This document shows, piece after piece, positions 1-6,732 of a stretch of DNA of 10,036 nt. Under the pieces are notes generated by a model that worked only from the letters and a program-made list of their open reading frames with translations, was not told the DNA's origin and made no database searches. Location: the NCBI GenBank assembly GCA_018899795.1, contig JAHIHJ010000012.1, positions 1-10,036 on the forward strand, written 5' to 3'. Origin of the DNA: Methanobacteriota archaeon (lineage in GTDB: Archaea; Halobacteriota; Methanosarcinia; Methanosarcinales; Methanoperedenaceae). Numbering within the stretch: the stretch's first letter is position 1; every line of letters begins with the position of its first letter. The position numbers and the translations under genes were made by a program.

Positions 1-101
1 GGGGCGAAACCTATAAAATAAAAAATTTAGTTATATATTTAAAAAGTCCCAAGACTAACGTGATGCTATGGTAAGTATAAGCATAATTGTACGCAGGCTT
101 A

Positions 102-142
102 TTTATATATATAGCTATAATTAGTATATCATATTGGAGATG
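102..142 (+). promoter_or_regulatory. TATA box and ribosome site of the KaiC-like gene
   Basis: An AT-only stretch TTTATATATAT at 102-112 fits an archaeal TATA box. It would place transcription start near 130-135, giving a short leader of about 15-20 nt. GGAGATG at 136-142 is a good match to the archaeal anti-Shine-Dalgarno sequence and sits 7 nt before the ATG at 150, which decides that start. No other promoter-like element competes between them. Confidence 0.6.
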
Positions 143-149
143 TTATTAA

Positions 150-860
150 ATGGAAAGAGTATCCAGTGGTATAAAGGAATTAGACGGGATGATAGAAGAC
201 GGCTATCCTCGCGATCGTACGATGCTGTTGCTGGGAACAACAGGGTCGGGGAAGACGATACTGGGGCTACATTTCATACATCAGGGATGCTCAAACGGCA
301 AGAAATGTGCAATAATCGCTACCGAAGAAACGCCAGAGGATCTAATAGACCAGGCAGAGTCTCTCGGCATGCCGCTTTCGAAATACTATAAAAAAGGGCT
401 TTTAGACATTGAAAGGGTGTATGACGAACGTGCCGGGTATATAAAGGATGTTATGGCGTTCAAGATAACTGATATAGACGAGCTTCAGTCAGATATTATT
501 GGACTGCTTGAAAGAATCCCCCGGGATGCTGAAAATGTTATGATAGACAATATCGGGGTTTTTACTCTCAACATGTCCCCCAACGAGTTCAGAGCCCAGT
601 TCGATGCATTGATACACGGCCTGGCTGAAAGGAATGTTACGGCTGTAGTGATAATGGATTCGGCATCGGATGAACGTGTGGGAGGCATTGCTGCATATTC
701 TGTTTATGGAGTGATCAGAACTTCAATAAAGGACAATCCTTACACAGATGCAAGAGAACGATTAATTGAGATCTTAAAAATCAGGAATACAAAGATTCCA
801 ATCGATCCTGTTCGATTTGACATTACCTCAAAAGGCATAGTACTTTTGAAGAAACAATAA
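150..860 (+). CDS. KaiC-like / RAD55-family RecA-superfamily ATPase
   Basis: A 236-residue single-domain KaiC-type ATPase. The KaiC opening SSGIKELDGMI (residues 5-15) precedes a Walker A loop GTTGSGKT at 29-36. The paired catalytic glutamates lie in ATEETPEDL (Glu59, Glu60), a Walker B-like VMIDN is at 130-134, and the family's C-terminal signature is seen as RERLIEILKIRNT (202-214) followed by the FDIT..GIVLL strand. Length matches one KaiC domain; circadian KaiC has two, so this is the single-domain archaeal form. Such proteins bind ATP, often form hexamers and are generally placed in signalling; the partner is not known. It is soluble, without a membrane segment. The gene ends 10 bp from the convergent membrane-protein gene, next to a DUF835 gene, suggesting a shared signalling role by inference. 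Family assignment is secure; function is not. Confidence 0.93.
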   Translation: MERVSSGIKELDGMIEDGYPRDRTMLLLGTTGSGKTILGLHFIHQGCSNGKKCAIIATEETPEDLIDQAESLGMPLSKYYKKGLLDIERVYDERAGYIKDVMAFKITDIDELQSDIIGLLERIPRDAENVMIDNIGVFTLNMSPNEFRAQFDALIHGLAERNVTAVVIMDSASDERVGGIAAYSVYGVIRTSIKDNPYTDARERLIEILKIRNTKIPIDPVRFDITSKGIVLLKKQ

Positions 861-870
861 AGATTCTCGC

Positions 871-1407
871 CTATTTTGCACCCGAATACAGTTTATCCAT
901 CAAGTCGCCAATCATCACAAGTAAAACCATCAGGACCAGGAAAGTTATTATTATAGAACCTGGGGAAGGAGGTTCCATACCATATACCGCCATCATGTTT
1001 GCACGCATTGCCATGCCGCCTCCTATGGTTAATGCAGTCAGGAAACCATTGATCGTCCAGTAGATGCCTGTTTTCCTGGAGACAAACCATACCAGGAATA
1101 AAACCACTAAAATGAACCAGATCTTTAAAGAGATTACGCCCTCTTTGCCCGACGAGGCGTACATGAACCTTATAATCGGGTTTATTTCTCGTATCGCGCC
1201 TGTGTTTTCCATCATGTAAATTGCAGTTACGCCATCCCCAACGCCGTACGTTAGAAATGAAGATAGGAATAATGCCTTCTGGAGATTTATTGTGCTTAAA
1301 ATGTATTTTATCGGGAAAAAGATAATTTCTGCTATAGGAATGCGTTTTACATCTGATATGCGGGTTATTTCCTTCCCATTTAGCATTTTTTGAACTGTTT
1401 TCTTCAT
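871..1407 (-). CDS. small polytopic membrane protein, DUF5658-like
   Basis: A 178-residue integral membrane protein with about four hydrophobic helices (roughly residues 44-65, 92-109, 116-135 and 150-168) after a basic N-terminal tail of about 40 residues. The pattern GDGVTAIYMME...REINPIIRFM (Asp58, Thr61, Asn76-Pro77) followed by a helix beginning around SLKIWF (Lys95) resembles the conserved D-x-x-T / E-x-N-P / K pattern of the DUF5658 membrane family, whose function is unknown to me. No catalytic motif is visible. The gene lies 24 bp downstream of the DUF835 membrane protein on the same strand, probably co-transcribed. No clear Shine-Dalgarno precedes the ATG at 1407. An internal Met at residue 8 is an alternative start. 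The reading frame that opens at 1435 over the same bases gives a non-protein-like translation and is not preferred. Confidence 0.8.
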   Translation of the reverse strand: MKKTVQKMLNGKEITRISDVKRIPIAEIIFFPIKYILSTINLQKALFLSSFLTYGVGDGVTAIYMMENTGAIREINPIIRFMYASSGKEGVISLKIWFILVVLFLVWFVSRKTGIYWTINGFLTALTIGGGMAMRANMMAVYGMEPPSPGSIIITFLVLMVLLVMIGDLMDKLYSGAK

Positions 1408-1431
1408 AAATTTGAACGTTCAGCGCTCTTT

Positions 1432-2802
1432 TCATGTTCTTACTTTTGTGAAATACAGGGGCTTCAACCTGCTCAGAGCTTCATTTTCCATGGTTGTGGA
1501 AATAATAAGATAACTTTTGGTCGCCTGCGCTGTGCTGCTTAGAATCTGAACAACAGGTTGAACATTAGCGAAGACGTTTATTGAGATGAGCACGTCGATG
1601 CCATCGAGAAAAACCACTGCATTGTTAGTTTTTTTCATGAAGTTTATAATTAAACTGCTCAGACGCTTGAGGTCTTTGGGTCTAACACCCGTATCAAATG
1701 CCGCTTCTGATATCCATACTATGGGTGTAGTGCTGAGACCGTATTTTTCTTTTATCTGCTGCGGAGGCAAAGTGGAGACCACAAAACCGAAAGCTCCGCA
1801 TTTAACCGCATCCAGAAATATATCGTATCCTTCTTCTTTTACAAAATATGTACTGCCAGGGCTCAGCTCACACCTCGATTTTGCATGGGATGGCTCTGGT
1901 TTGAAGCAGCGTTCAGATGTTTCTTTTCGCAACTGGCATGTGAGTATTTCAGGGCACTCACCACAGTCTTTGTATCCTTTTTTGATCAGGCACATGTATA
2001 TCTCGCAGTTCTTGTGCCTCTCCCTATTAAATCTGCAGCCAGGGCATTTATCGTAGATATAGTCGGCACACAAGGTGCACTCTTTACCGCAGAAAGAAGT
2101 AACTGAGACTTCTGGCATCGGTCTAACAAAAAGTCCATACTGGTAAACGGCATATGCGAAAAATATGCCCATCACAGCAGGCGCAAGGGTTGAGAGCGAA
2201 AGCAGGTATACGCCATAGAACATGGGCAGTATTATGTTAGAAGCAACTGCAATGAATACTGCTGAAATTGCACCGGCCAAAATGATTTTTGCCTGCTCCT
2301 GCTGCCTGTATTTGCTTGTCATGTAGTGTCTCAACAATAAATACACGCCTGCTATTCCAAATATCGCTGAGAAGAGAAAGAACTCCTGCTTTCTCTCAGC
2401 CACTGTGGAGAACATGCCAGGTTCTATGCCTGAGACATCCGATGTCCATATCAAGAATAGTAAATAGAGGGCTGGTATTATGGTAAGGTAGGTGAGCGGA
2501 TTCTTAAGGACAGTCTTCATCTGATTGAGCGCAAGGGCAAAGAAAACGAATAATGTGAAGGCTAGAACCACACCGCTCAACTGGAGCCTGGTGTACAGCA
2601 AAAACTCTTTAAGTGGTGCGTTCTCTGCCACCAGGCCTATGTTGTATGTTCCCACAGACCACAATATAAAGGCGAGCATGAGGAGGAAGAAGAGCTGATT
2701 GGTGCGTTCATTTGGGTTTTTTTTCAGGATATAACTTCCCAGTGCCATATAGAGGAATATGGTAAAAAGCGAGATTATCACACTAAATATGGCATCCGAC
2801 AT
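1432..2802 (-). CDS. seven-helix sensor-like membrane protein with Cys-rich (DUF3795-like) module and C-terminal DUF835 domain
   Basis: A 456-residue three-part protein. Residues 1-225 form about seven membrane helices resembling the 7TM N-terminal region of archaeal histidine kinases. Residues 235-300 are a cytoplasmic cysteine-rich segment of DUF3795 type (SFCGKECTLC, DKCPGC, CGECP), with Cys238, 242, 245, 253, 256, 266, 271, 280, 283, 289 and 299 as possible Zn or Fe-S ligands. Residues 314-452 match DUF835: TYFVKEEGYDIF, TPIVWISE, VVFLDGIDVLISINVF. There is no histidine-kinase dimerisation or ATPase domain, so it is a sensor-like receptor without a visible output enzyme. DUF835 function is unknown; it often appears with sensory domains in archaea. 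The gene is first of a probable two-gene unit with the DUF5658-like gene and lies close to a KaiC-like ATPase. The sense upstream AAGGAAAG is only a weak ribosome site. Confidence 0.88.
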   Translation of the reverse strand: MSDAIFSVIISLFTIFLYMALGSYILKKNPNERTNQLFFLLMLAFILWSVGTYNIGLVAENAPLKEFLLYTRLQLSGVVLAFTLFVFFALALNQMKTVLKNPLTYLTIIPALYLLFLIWTSDVSGIEPGMFSTVAERKQEFFLFSAIFGIAGVYLLLRHYMTSKYRQQEQAKIILAGAISAVFIAVASNIILPMFYGVYLLSLSTLAPAVMGIFFAYAVYQYGLFVRPMPEVSVTSFCGKECTLCADYIYDKCPGCRFNRERHKNCEIYMCLIKKGYKDCGECPEILTCQLRKETSERCFKPEPSHAKSRCELSPGSTYFVKEEGYDIFLDAVKCGAFGFVVSTLPPQQIKEKYGLSTTPIVWISEAAFDTGVRPKDLKRLSSLIINFMKKTNNAVVFLDGIDVLISINVFANVQPVVQILSSTAQATKSYLIISTTMENEALSRLKPLYFTKVRT

Positions 2803-2820
2803 TTAACTTTCCTTCTTTAA

Positions 2821-2830
2821 AATTTATTAA
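2821..2830 (-). promoter_or_regulatory. candidate TATA box for the DUF835 membrane-protein gene
   Basis: On the minus strand TTAATAAATT is centred about 23-24 nt before the ATG at 2802, which would give a nearly leaderless transcript. A second candidate, TTAAGTATATT at 2865-2875, would give a leader of about 40 nt. The sequence alone does not choose between them. Confidence 0.3.
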
Positions 2831-2935
2831 TCGTCCATCGAGATTATGTATCTTCATCATATTCAATATACTTAAACCGTTATTAAGTTTATCCATCGAC
2901 TCAGGTTCTTTAGGATTCTTTTCAAAAAAATATTA

Positions 2936-3370
2936 TTACGATATCTTATATTCAGTCCTTTTGACACTAACTTCCTTTTCAGTCGGGTCCATTACCCGTG
3001 TCAGGACAACGAATGGACGGGAAATGTTGAAATCATCATAAGGTTTTACCTTTATGGTGTAATTACCATAAATGCCGCTGGCAGGGATACCCACCGAATA
3101 CCAGCCGCTCCTCACCTTCATATCCTGTATCAAAACAACCGTTATTCCCGGAGAGATAAGAGGCGTTTCTTTAGGCATATCCATATTTGTGACGTACGAA
3201 AGAGAAGCATTTACATTAGAGATGATATGTTCGATGTTATTATCCGGCGGTTGTGCAAGTGTGACCTCAACCACAATCACGGCGGTATTTCTCTGCATCG
3301 AGATAACGAAAATTACACTTATTGCCAGTACTAATAGAAGTATTATTATTATTATAACCGGTTTTCTCAT
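2936..3370 (-). CDS. small N-terminally anchored extracytoplasmic protein of unknown family
   Basis: A 144-residue protein not recognised by family. A single strongly hydrophobic N-terminal helix (residues 4-24, very rich in Ile, Leu and Val) follows MRKP, so it is either an uncleaved anchor or a signal peptide. The remaining about 120 residues alternate like beta strands (TAVIVVEVTLAQ, GITVVLIQD, GWYSVGIP, GNYTIKVKPYD, RPFVVLTRVM) and suggest one Ig-like or related beta-sandwich domain outside the cell. Three N-glycosylation sequons occur (Asn54, Asn103, Asn115). It lies downstream of the tetraheme cytochrome on the same strand but is separated by a T-rich tract and has its own TATA-like box, so it is probably a separate unit. 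An accessory role for surface proteins is only a guess from location. Confidence 0.72.
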   Translation of the reverse strand: MRKPVIIIIILLLVLAISVIFVISMQRNTAVIVVEVTLAQPPDNNIEHIISNVNASLSYVTNMDMPKETPLISPGITVVLIQDMKVRSGWYSVGIPASGIYGNYTIKVKPYDDFNISRPFVVLTRVMDPTEKEVSVKRTEYKIS

Positions 3371-3390
3371 ACAGATAAATTAAATTAAAA

Positions 3391-3404
3391 CATAATAAAT
3401 ATTA
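3391..3404 (-). promoter_or_regulatory. candidate TATA box for the small anchored protein
   Basis: On the minus strand TAATATTTATTATG is centred about 27 nt before the ATG at 3370, the usual archaeal TATA-to-start spacing. There is no Shine-Dalgarno before that ATG, consistent with a leaderless transcript. Confidence 0.4.
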
Positions 3405-3407
3405 CTG

Positions 3408-3426
3408 AAAAAGAAAAAAATAAAAA
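3408..3426 (-). terminator. oligo-T terminator after the tetraheme cytochrome gene
   Basis: Five nt past the TAA stop at 3432 the minus strand runs T5-A-T7-C-T5. A U-rich tract without a stem is the usual archaeal intrinsic terminator. It separates the cytochrome from the next gene, which has its own TATA candidate partly downstream of this tract. Confidence 0.5.
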
Positions 3427-3431
3427 TGTGC

Positions 3432-4058
3432 TTAACCTGTGTTGTTCGTGTGTGTGGTTACATCTGTGGCGTTAAACATCAGAGTGCCTGTGGTGGTATT
3501 GAATTCATAGCTGTAATTGTAGCCACCTTTCCTTATCCATGTCATCTGCACGTTTACCTTGGTATGACAGCCATAACATGCCTCGTTTGCGCCTTTAAGC
3601 CATACCTTGCTTGAAGTGTTATCATAGAAGGGCTTGTGGGCATCATCCGTAAAGTTAACACCGTAATGGCAGCTCACGCACTCTAATGTAACTGCTGCAT
3701 GGAGTTTTAAATTTGTTCTGTTGGTGCCATTGGCATACGTAAAGTTGCCATTCGTGATATTAAGACCCACCCCAACATTTGTGGATCCGTTTGTTCCATT
3801 ACCCAGTGGTATAAGATTAGCTGATATAATACCTGCGGTATGGCAAGCCTTACACTTATCAGGGCCAATAGTAATGGATTTGTGGTAAGCGCTGCCAGCC
3901 AGTTCTGCAGCAACATCTGAGTGACACTTTACACATATCGTACCGTTGCCCGCTTTATCGAAAGAGTGCTGCCCTGAGAAGAGGGAAAGCGCATTCGGTA
4001 ATGCGAATAAGCCGACCAGTATTACTGCAATTAACAACAACAATGATATGTTTTTCAT
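3432..4058 (-). CDS. secreted tetraheme c-type cytochrome, densely N-glycosylation-sequon-bearing
   Basis: A 208-residue exported cytochrome. A signal peptide spans about residues 1-25 (hydrophobic 4-20, LPNALS near the cleavage region). Four covalent heme motifs are present: CVKCH (42-46), CKACH (69-73), CVSCH (127-131) and CYGCH (161-165); spare histidines such as His59, His120 and His141 could be distal ligands. Thirteen N-x-S/T sequons lie in the mature part (Asn38, 87, 90, 100, 105, 110, 113, 135, 147, 181, 187, 196, 205), many clustered in the heme 2 to heme 3 linker at 80-117, which is Gly/Asn/Thr-rich and probably flexible. Role: extracytoplasmic electron transfer, partner unknown. 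A near-perfect GAGGTGA (4062-4068) precedes the ATG and fixes the start. It follows the hexaheme operon by 100 bp with its own promoter. No C-terminal anchor is seen. Confidence 0.92.
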   Translation of the reverse strand: MKNISLLLLIAVILVGLFALPNALSLFSGQHSFDKAGNGTICVKCHSDVAAELAGSAYHKSITIGPDKCKACHTAGIISANLIPLGNGTNGSTNVGVGLNITNGNFTYANGTNRTNLKLHAAVTLECVSCHYGVNFTDDAHKPFYDNTSSKVWLKGANEACYGCHTKVNVQMTWIRKGGYNYSYEFNTTTGTLMFNATDVTTHTNNTG

Positions 4059-4061
4059 GAT

Positions 4062-4116
4062 TCACCTCGTTTTATTATTAATTAATTATCTTATTTATGC
4101 TTCAAACCATATAAAT
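4062..4116 (-). promoter_or_regulatory. promoter and strong ribosome site of the tetraheme cytochrome
   Basis: On the minus strand ATTTATATGG at about 4107-4116 is a good TATA box; transcription would start near 4086 and give a leader of about 28 nt. GAGGTGA at 4062-4068 pairs fully with the archaeal 16S 3' end, 3 nt before the ATG. It is the strongest ribosome site in the window. Confidence 0.6.
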
Positions 4117-4120
4117 CTTG

Positions 4121-4132
4121 TGATGTGCATCA
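4121..4132 (-). promoter_or_regulatory. short inverted repeat upstream of the cytochrome TATA box, possible operator
   Basis: TGATG-TG-CATCA forms 5-bp perfect arms directly upstream of the TATA box and BRE position of the tetraheme cytochrome gene. Its place fits an activator site, but the arms are short and may occur by chance. Confidence 0.25.
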
Positions 4133-4158
4133 TTATGAGCATGAATAGAATAGGCAGT

Positions 4159-4749
4159 TTATTTATAAGTGTCAGGTAGTGTATTGAAATGGTTCAGCCT
4201 TTTATCCCATTTCTTACCTGCCAGCGCCACATTATGGCATTTCATGCAATCAAGGTGACAGGAAACACAATTGATCCCCCTGGGCTGGTGTATGGAAACC
4301 AGATCCCCATAACCTGGTAACAGGGCATCGGGATATGCGTGACAGTTATTGCATAAGGGCGAAGCGTCATCAGGTGAAGGTATCTTTGGGTTCGCGCTTC
4401 CGTGGCAGTCCTGGCAGGTCACGTTCCCCTCAACAGGATGCTTTTCATGGGAAATTGTGTGGCATTTCAGACAGTAAACCCCCCCATCGGTATGCTTCTT
4501 GATCCTGTCAGCCTGCGGGGAGGTAACCTTGCCTGATAGATGGCATTCCTCACAGATATTTCCCCTTGTCTGGATCACCAGGGTCAGGTCAGACAAGAGT
4601 AAAGGCGCTGGTTCTGGCGGCACAACCGGCTGTTCCGGCTCCATTTCAGGCATGATCCTTTCAGAAATGACAGCAGGTATCACAAAACCGAGTGACACAC
4701 CAAGAACCCCGCATATCAAAACAATATAAATTATTTTTTCATTTCCCAT
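4159..4749 (-). CDS. membrane-anchored hexaheme c-type cytochrome
   Basis: A 196-residue protein with an N-terminal membrane helix (about residues 6-28), a Pro/Glu-rich linker (33-50) and a compact heme domain. Six CxxCH motifs are visible: CEECH (66-70), CLKCH (93-97), CQDCH (112-116), CNNCH (133-137), CVSCH (161-165) and CMKCH (168-172). The last two are separated by only two residues (CVSCHLDCMKCH), which would place two hemes in very close contact. Extra histidines (His86, 101, 104, 154, 190) are candidate distal ligands. The lack of a small-residue cleavage site and the proline linker suggest an anchor that holds the heme domain off the membrane. The start lies 6 bp after the preceding stop, with AGGGAT as a modest ribosome site, so it is the third gene of the operon. 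The family resembles NapC/NrfH-like or other small multiheme cytochromes only by heme content; no specific enzyme is claimed. Confidence 0.92.
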   Translation of the reverse strand: MGNEKIIYIVLICGVLGVSLGFVIPAVISERIMPEMEPEQPVVPPEPAPLLLSDLTLVIQTRGNICEECHLSGKVTSPQADRIKKHTDGGVYCLKCHTISHEKHPVEGNVTCQDCHGSANPKIPSPDDASPLCNNCHAYPDALLPGYGDLVSIHQPRGINCVSCHLDCMKCHNVALAGKKWDKRLNHFNTLPDTYK

Positions 4750-4755
4750 GATCCC

Positions 4756-6732
4756 TTATAGAGTCCTTTTTATTTTATTCAGTTTGAGGAGTATTAATAT
4801 CGCAAACATTAGCGACAGCATGGATACTGCCCCTTCAAGCCAGGGCAGCCTTTCATTTATTATTTCCATTAACCCTTTTTTCTCTTCTGATGGCACAGGA
4901 GCTTCCTTTGCTTCAGGTGAAGACGAAGTAACTGGTTCGACTGATGCCGCTGTTTTCATGACAATTATCTTCTTTTGAGGTAAAGGGGCATACCACTCAA
5001 ATCCGGTATTTCGTGAACTTATTTCAGGCGGTTTGAAATCAAGATCATTTGATGCAGACAGGTTATATGTGACCCGTGCTGTTTCACCCGGATTAAGGAA
5101 ACCGGAAAATGAAAGGCTTCCTGAGAGAAATGTAGCATTTATGGGCACTTTCTCCCTGACAGTAACATTCGTTGGCACATCCCCGTTATTTATTATTAAA
5201 AGAGTGACCTGCACTGGTTCTCCCACATTTAAGCTGCTCTTGTTCAAGCTCCTGTCAACGCCAAGGTACGGACCTGAGACAGTGGTTTTTGGAGAATCTG
5301 ACTCAATATGAACATTATCACCCCATTCATTCCAATAAAGTTCTGCTTTTGGAAGGTTATAAACACCCATTCTTCTTGCCCTTAGCTCATATCTGAAGTC
5401 CCTGAAATCGCTTGCATTGATATCGAAATCCCATGAAATGGAGGTGCTGTTGGTATCATTGACAAAATTGAAACCTGGCGTGACCGTATCCACGAGTTTC
5501 ACTCCATGTACCGGGTAGCTTTGCACATTTTCTACCCTTATATTGACATATGTCACGTCCTTTTTAGACCTGATACCTCCAACACCGTAATAATATTCAG
5601 GATATATCCTCTCTCCAAGGATGGAATCAGAAACACGTTTGGTTATCCGCAGTGTATCTGAAGTTGAGATGGTTTCCTGATCTTTTGCATTATAAATATT
5701 ACCGGAATAGTCTTTTCCACCTGCATTTATCCGGATAGCAAAACTCTTTCGTGGGGATACGGGTATTTTGAAGCTGAGTTTGATGGTTTTGGAGTTCCCA
5801 TACGCAATAGTAGAGTAACTGCGCCTTAATACGTTTTTCAAAGGTCGCTGCATCGTAAGTTCAGCCGAACCTGTTGAAAAATTACCGCCCAGCAGTCTGA
5901 ATCCTGCATAATTCTCTCCTGTGGTAAAATTAAATATCATTGAGCCGCCTTCAACAAGCGTCTCGCTCTTTACTGAGAGGTTGTATGCAGCGCTCAGTGA
6001 TATGGCACTGTCCGAAAAATTCAATATTTCGATAAAAAATCCGTCTTTTACAATAGTATTTGCAGTTCGTGAAAGGCTGTACTTACTCGTGTTCTCCCAC
6101 TGGATATCAGGCACTGCCAGCGTCCCTTCGCTGAAATAGCCGCCCACTGCATCATACTCGTTGAGAAGTTTCAAACCGTCATAATATATTGAAATACCGG
6201 TATCCACAATGTCAGATTTTCCGGAATTTTCAAGATTTATTTCTGTTGTTATTATAGAACCTGCCTTTGTTTCTCCATCCGTGGAGATGCTCACGCTCAG
6301 TTCCGGTATTTTCTTTTCTTCTTCTTTAGGGAATTTTACGGTGAGCTTTGCCCCTGGATCGTTTGGATAGATACCTATATTGGCAGGCATGGGATTTATA
6401 TTTGAAACCTCGTCAGCTATTATCTTAACTCCCAGAAAGCCAGTGCTGTTTGAAAAATCAAAGATGTAAGCCTCACCCTGTGAGAGCATCCCTTCTTTGA
6501 CGGTGTTATTATATGTAACTCTGATAAACACAGAGCCAAGCCAGTTAAAATCCCGGGCTTCAATCTGATATCCGCTTATCGTAGTCCTGGAATAACCCCA
6601 GCTCAGCGTTGTGACTGTACCGTCGTCCCAGCATATCTTTTTACCTTTGATATATTCGCAATCGTCTGCAAGCGCGAACTGGGTAGATATCAATATCACT
6701 GCTATCGCCGCTAATAAAATATATGGTTTCAT
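4756..6732 (-). CDS. large surface beta-protein with duplicated N-terminal domain, DUF11/CARDB-like segments and C-terminal membrane anchor
   Basis: A 658-residue type I surface protein. A signal peptide (about 1-22, ending FALA) is followed by a beta-rich ectodomain and a C-terminal helix (about 634-650) with a basic tail (KLNKIKRTL), so most of it faces outward. Two segments, about 52-108 and 228-285, are clearly related: each has (Y/F)-x-I-E near its start, YN-x-x-VK in the middle, then (I)F-x-F and a Gly-rich end. Segments near 143-190, 390-450 and 488-590 have the alternating strands and LVDTVTPGFNF / VREKVPINATF phrases of DUF11/CARDB-like adhesion or S-layer-associated repeats (COG1361-like). 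Many N-glycosylation sequons occur. A Ser/Pro/Glu-rich stalk (595-620) precedes the anchor. Its ATG overlaps the upstream stop (ATGA), implying translational coupling, and the hexaheme cytochrome follows after 6 bp. Probably a scaffold or S-layer partner; no enzyme motif is seen. Confidence 0.85.
   Translation of the reverse strand: MKPYILLAAIAVILISTQFALADDCEYIKGKKICWDDGTVTTLSWGYSRTTISGYQIEARDFNWLGSVFIRVTYNNTVKEGMLSQGEAYIFDFSNSTGFLGVKIIADEVSNINPMPANIGIYPNDPGAKLTVKFPKEEEKKIPELSVSISTDGETKAGSIITTEINLENSGKSDIVDTGISIYYDGLKLLNEYDAVGGYFSEGTLAVPDIQWENTSKYSLSRTANTIVKDGFFIEILNFSDSAISLSAAYNLSVKSETLVEGGSMIFNFTTGENYAGFRLLGGNFSTGSAELTMQRPLKNVLRRSYSTIAYGNSKTIKLSFKIPVSPRKSFAIRINAGGKDYSGNIYNAKDQETISTSDTLRITKRVSDSILGERIYPEYYYGVGGIRSKKDVTYVNIRVENVQSYPVHGVKLVDTVTPGFNFVNDTNSTSISWDFDINASDFRDFRYELRARRMGVYNLPKAELYWNEWGDNVHIESDSPKTTVSGPYLGVDRSLNKSSLNVGEPVQVTLLIINNGDVPTNVTVREKVPINATFLSGSLSFSGFLNPGETARVTYNLSASNDLDFKPPEISSRNTGFEWYAPLPQKKIIVMKTAASVEPVTSSSPEAKEAPVPSEEKKGLMEIINERLPWLEGAVSMLSLMFAILILLKLNKIKRTL

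Noticed and set aside
1..60. Possible end of an upstream gene, or a divergent promoter (TTATATATTTA)
   Set aside because: Stop codons appear quickly and no conserved protein segment is visible; the AT-rich stretch alone cannot show a promoter without a gene on the left.
893..1435. 180-residue minus-strand frame whose ATG overlaps the upstream stop (ATGA)
   Set aside because: The overlap looks like translational coupling, but the product is rich in Arg, His, Asn and Trp with no hydrophobic helix pattern, while the alternative frame over the same bases gives a clear membrane protein.
4703..4714. Possible lipobox cysteine (Cys13) in the hexaheme cytochrome
   Set aside because: The residue before the cysteine is Ile rather than Gly, Ala or Ser, and the cysteine lies within the hydrophobic helix, so a lipoprotein is not supported.
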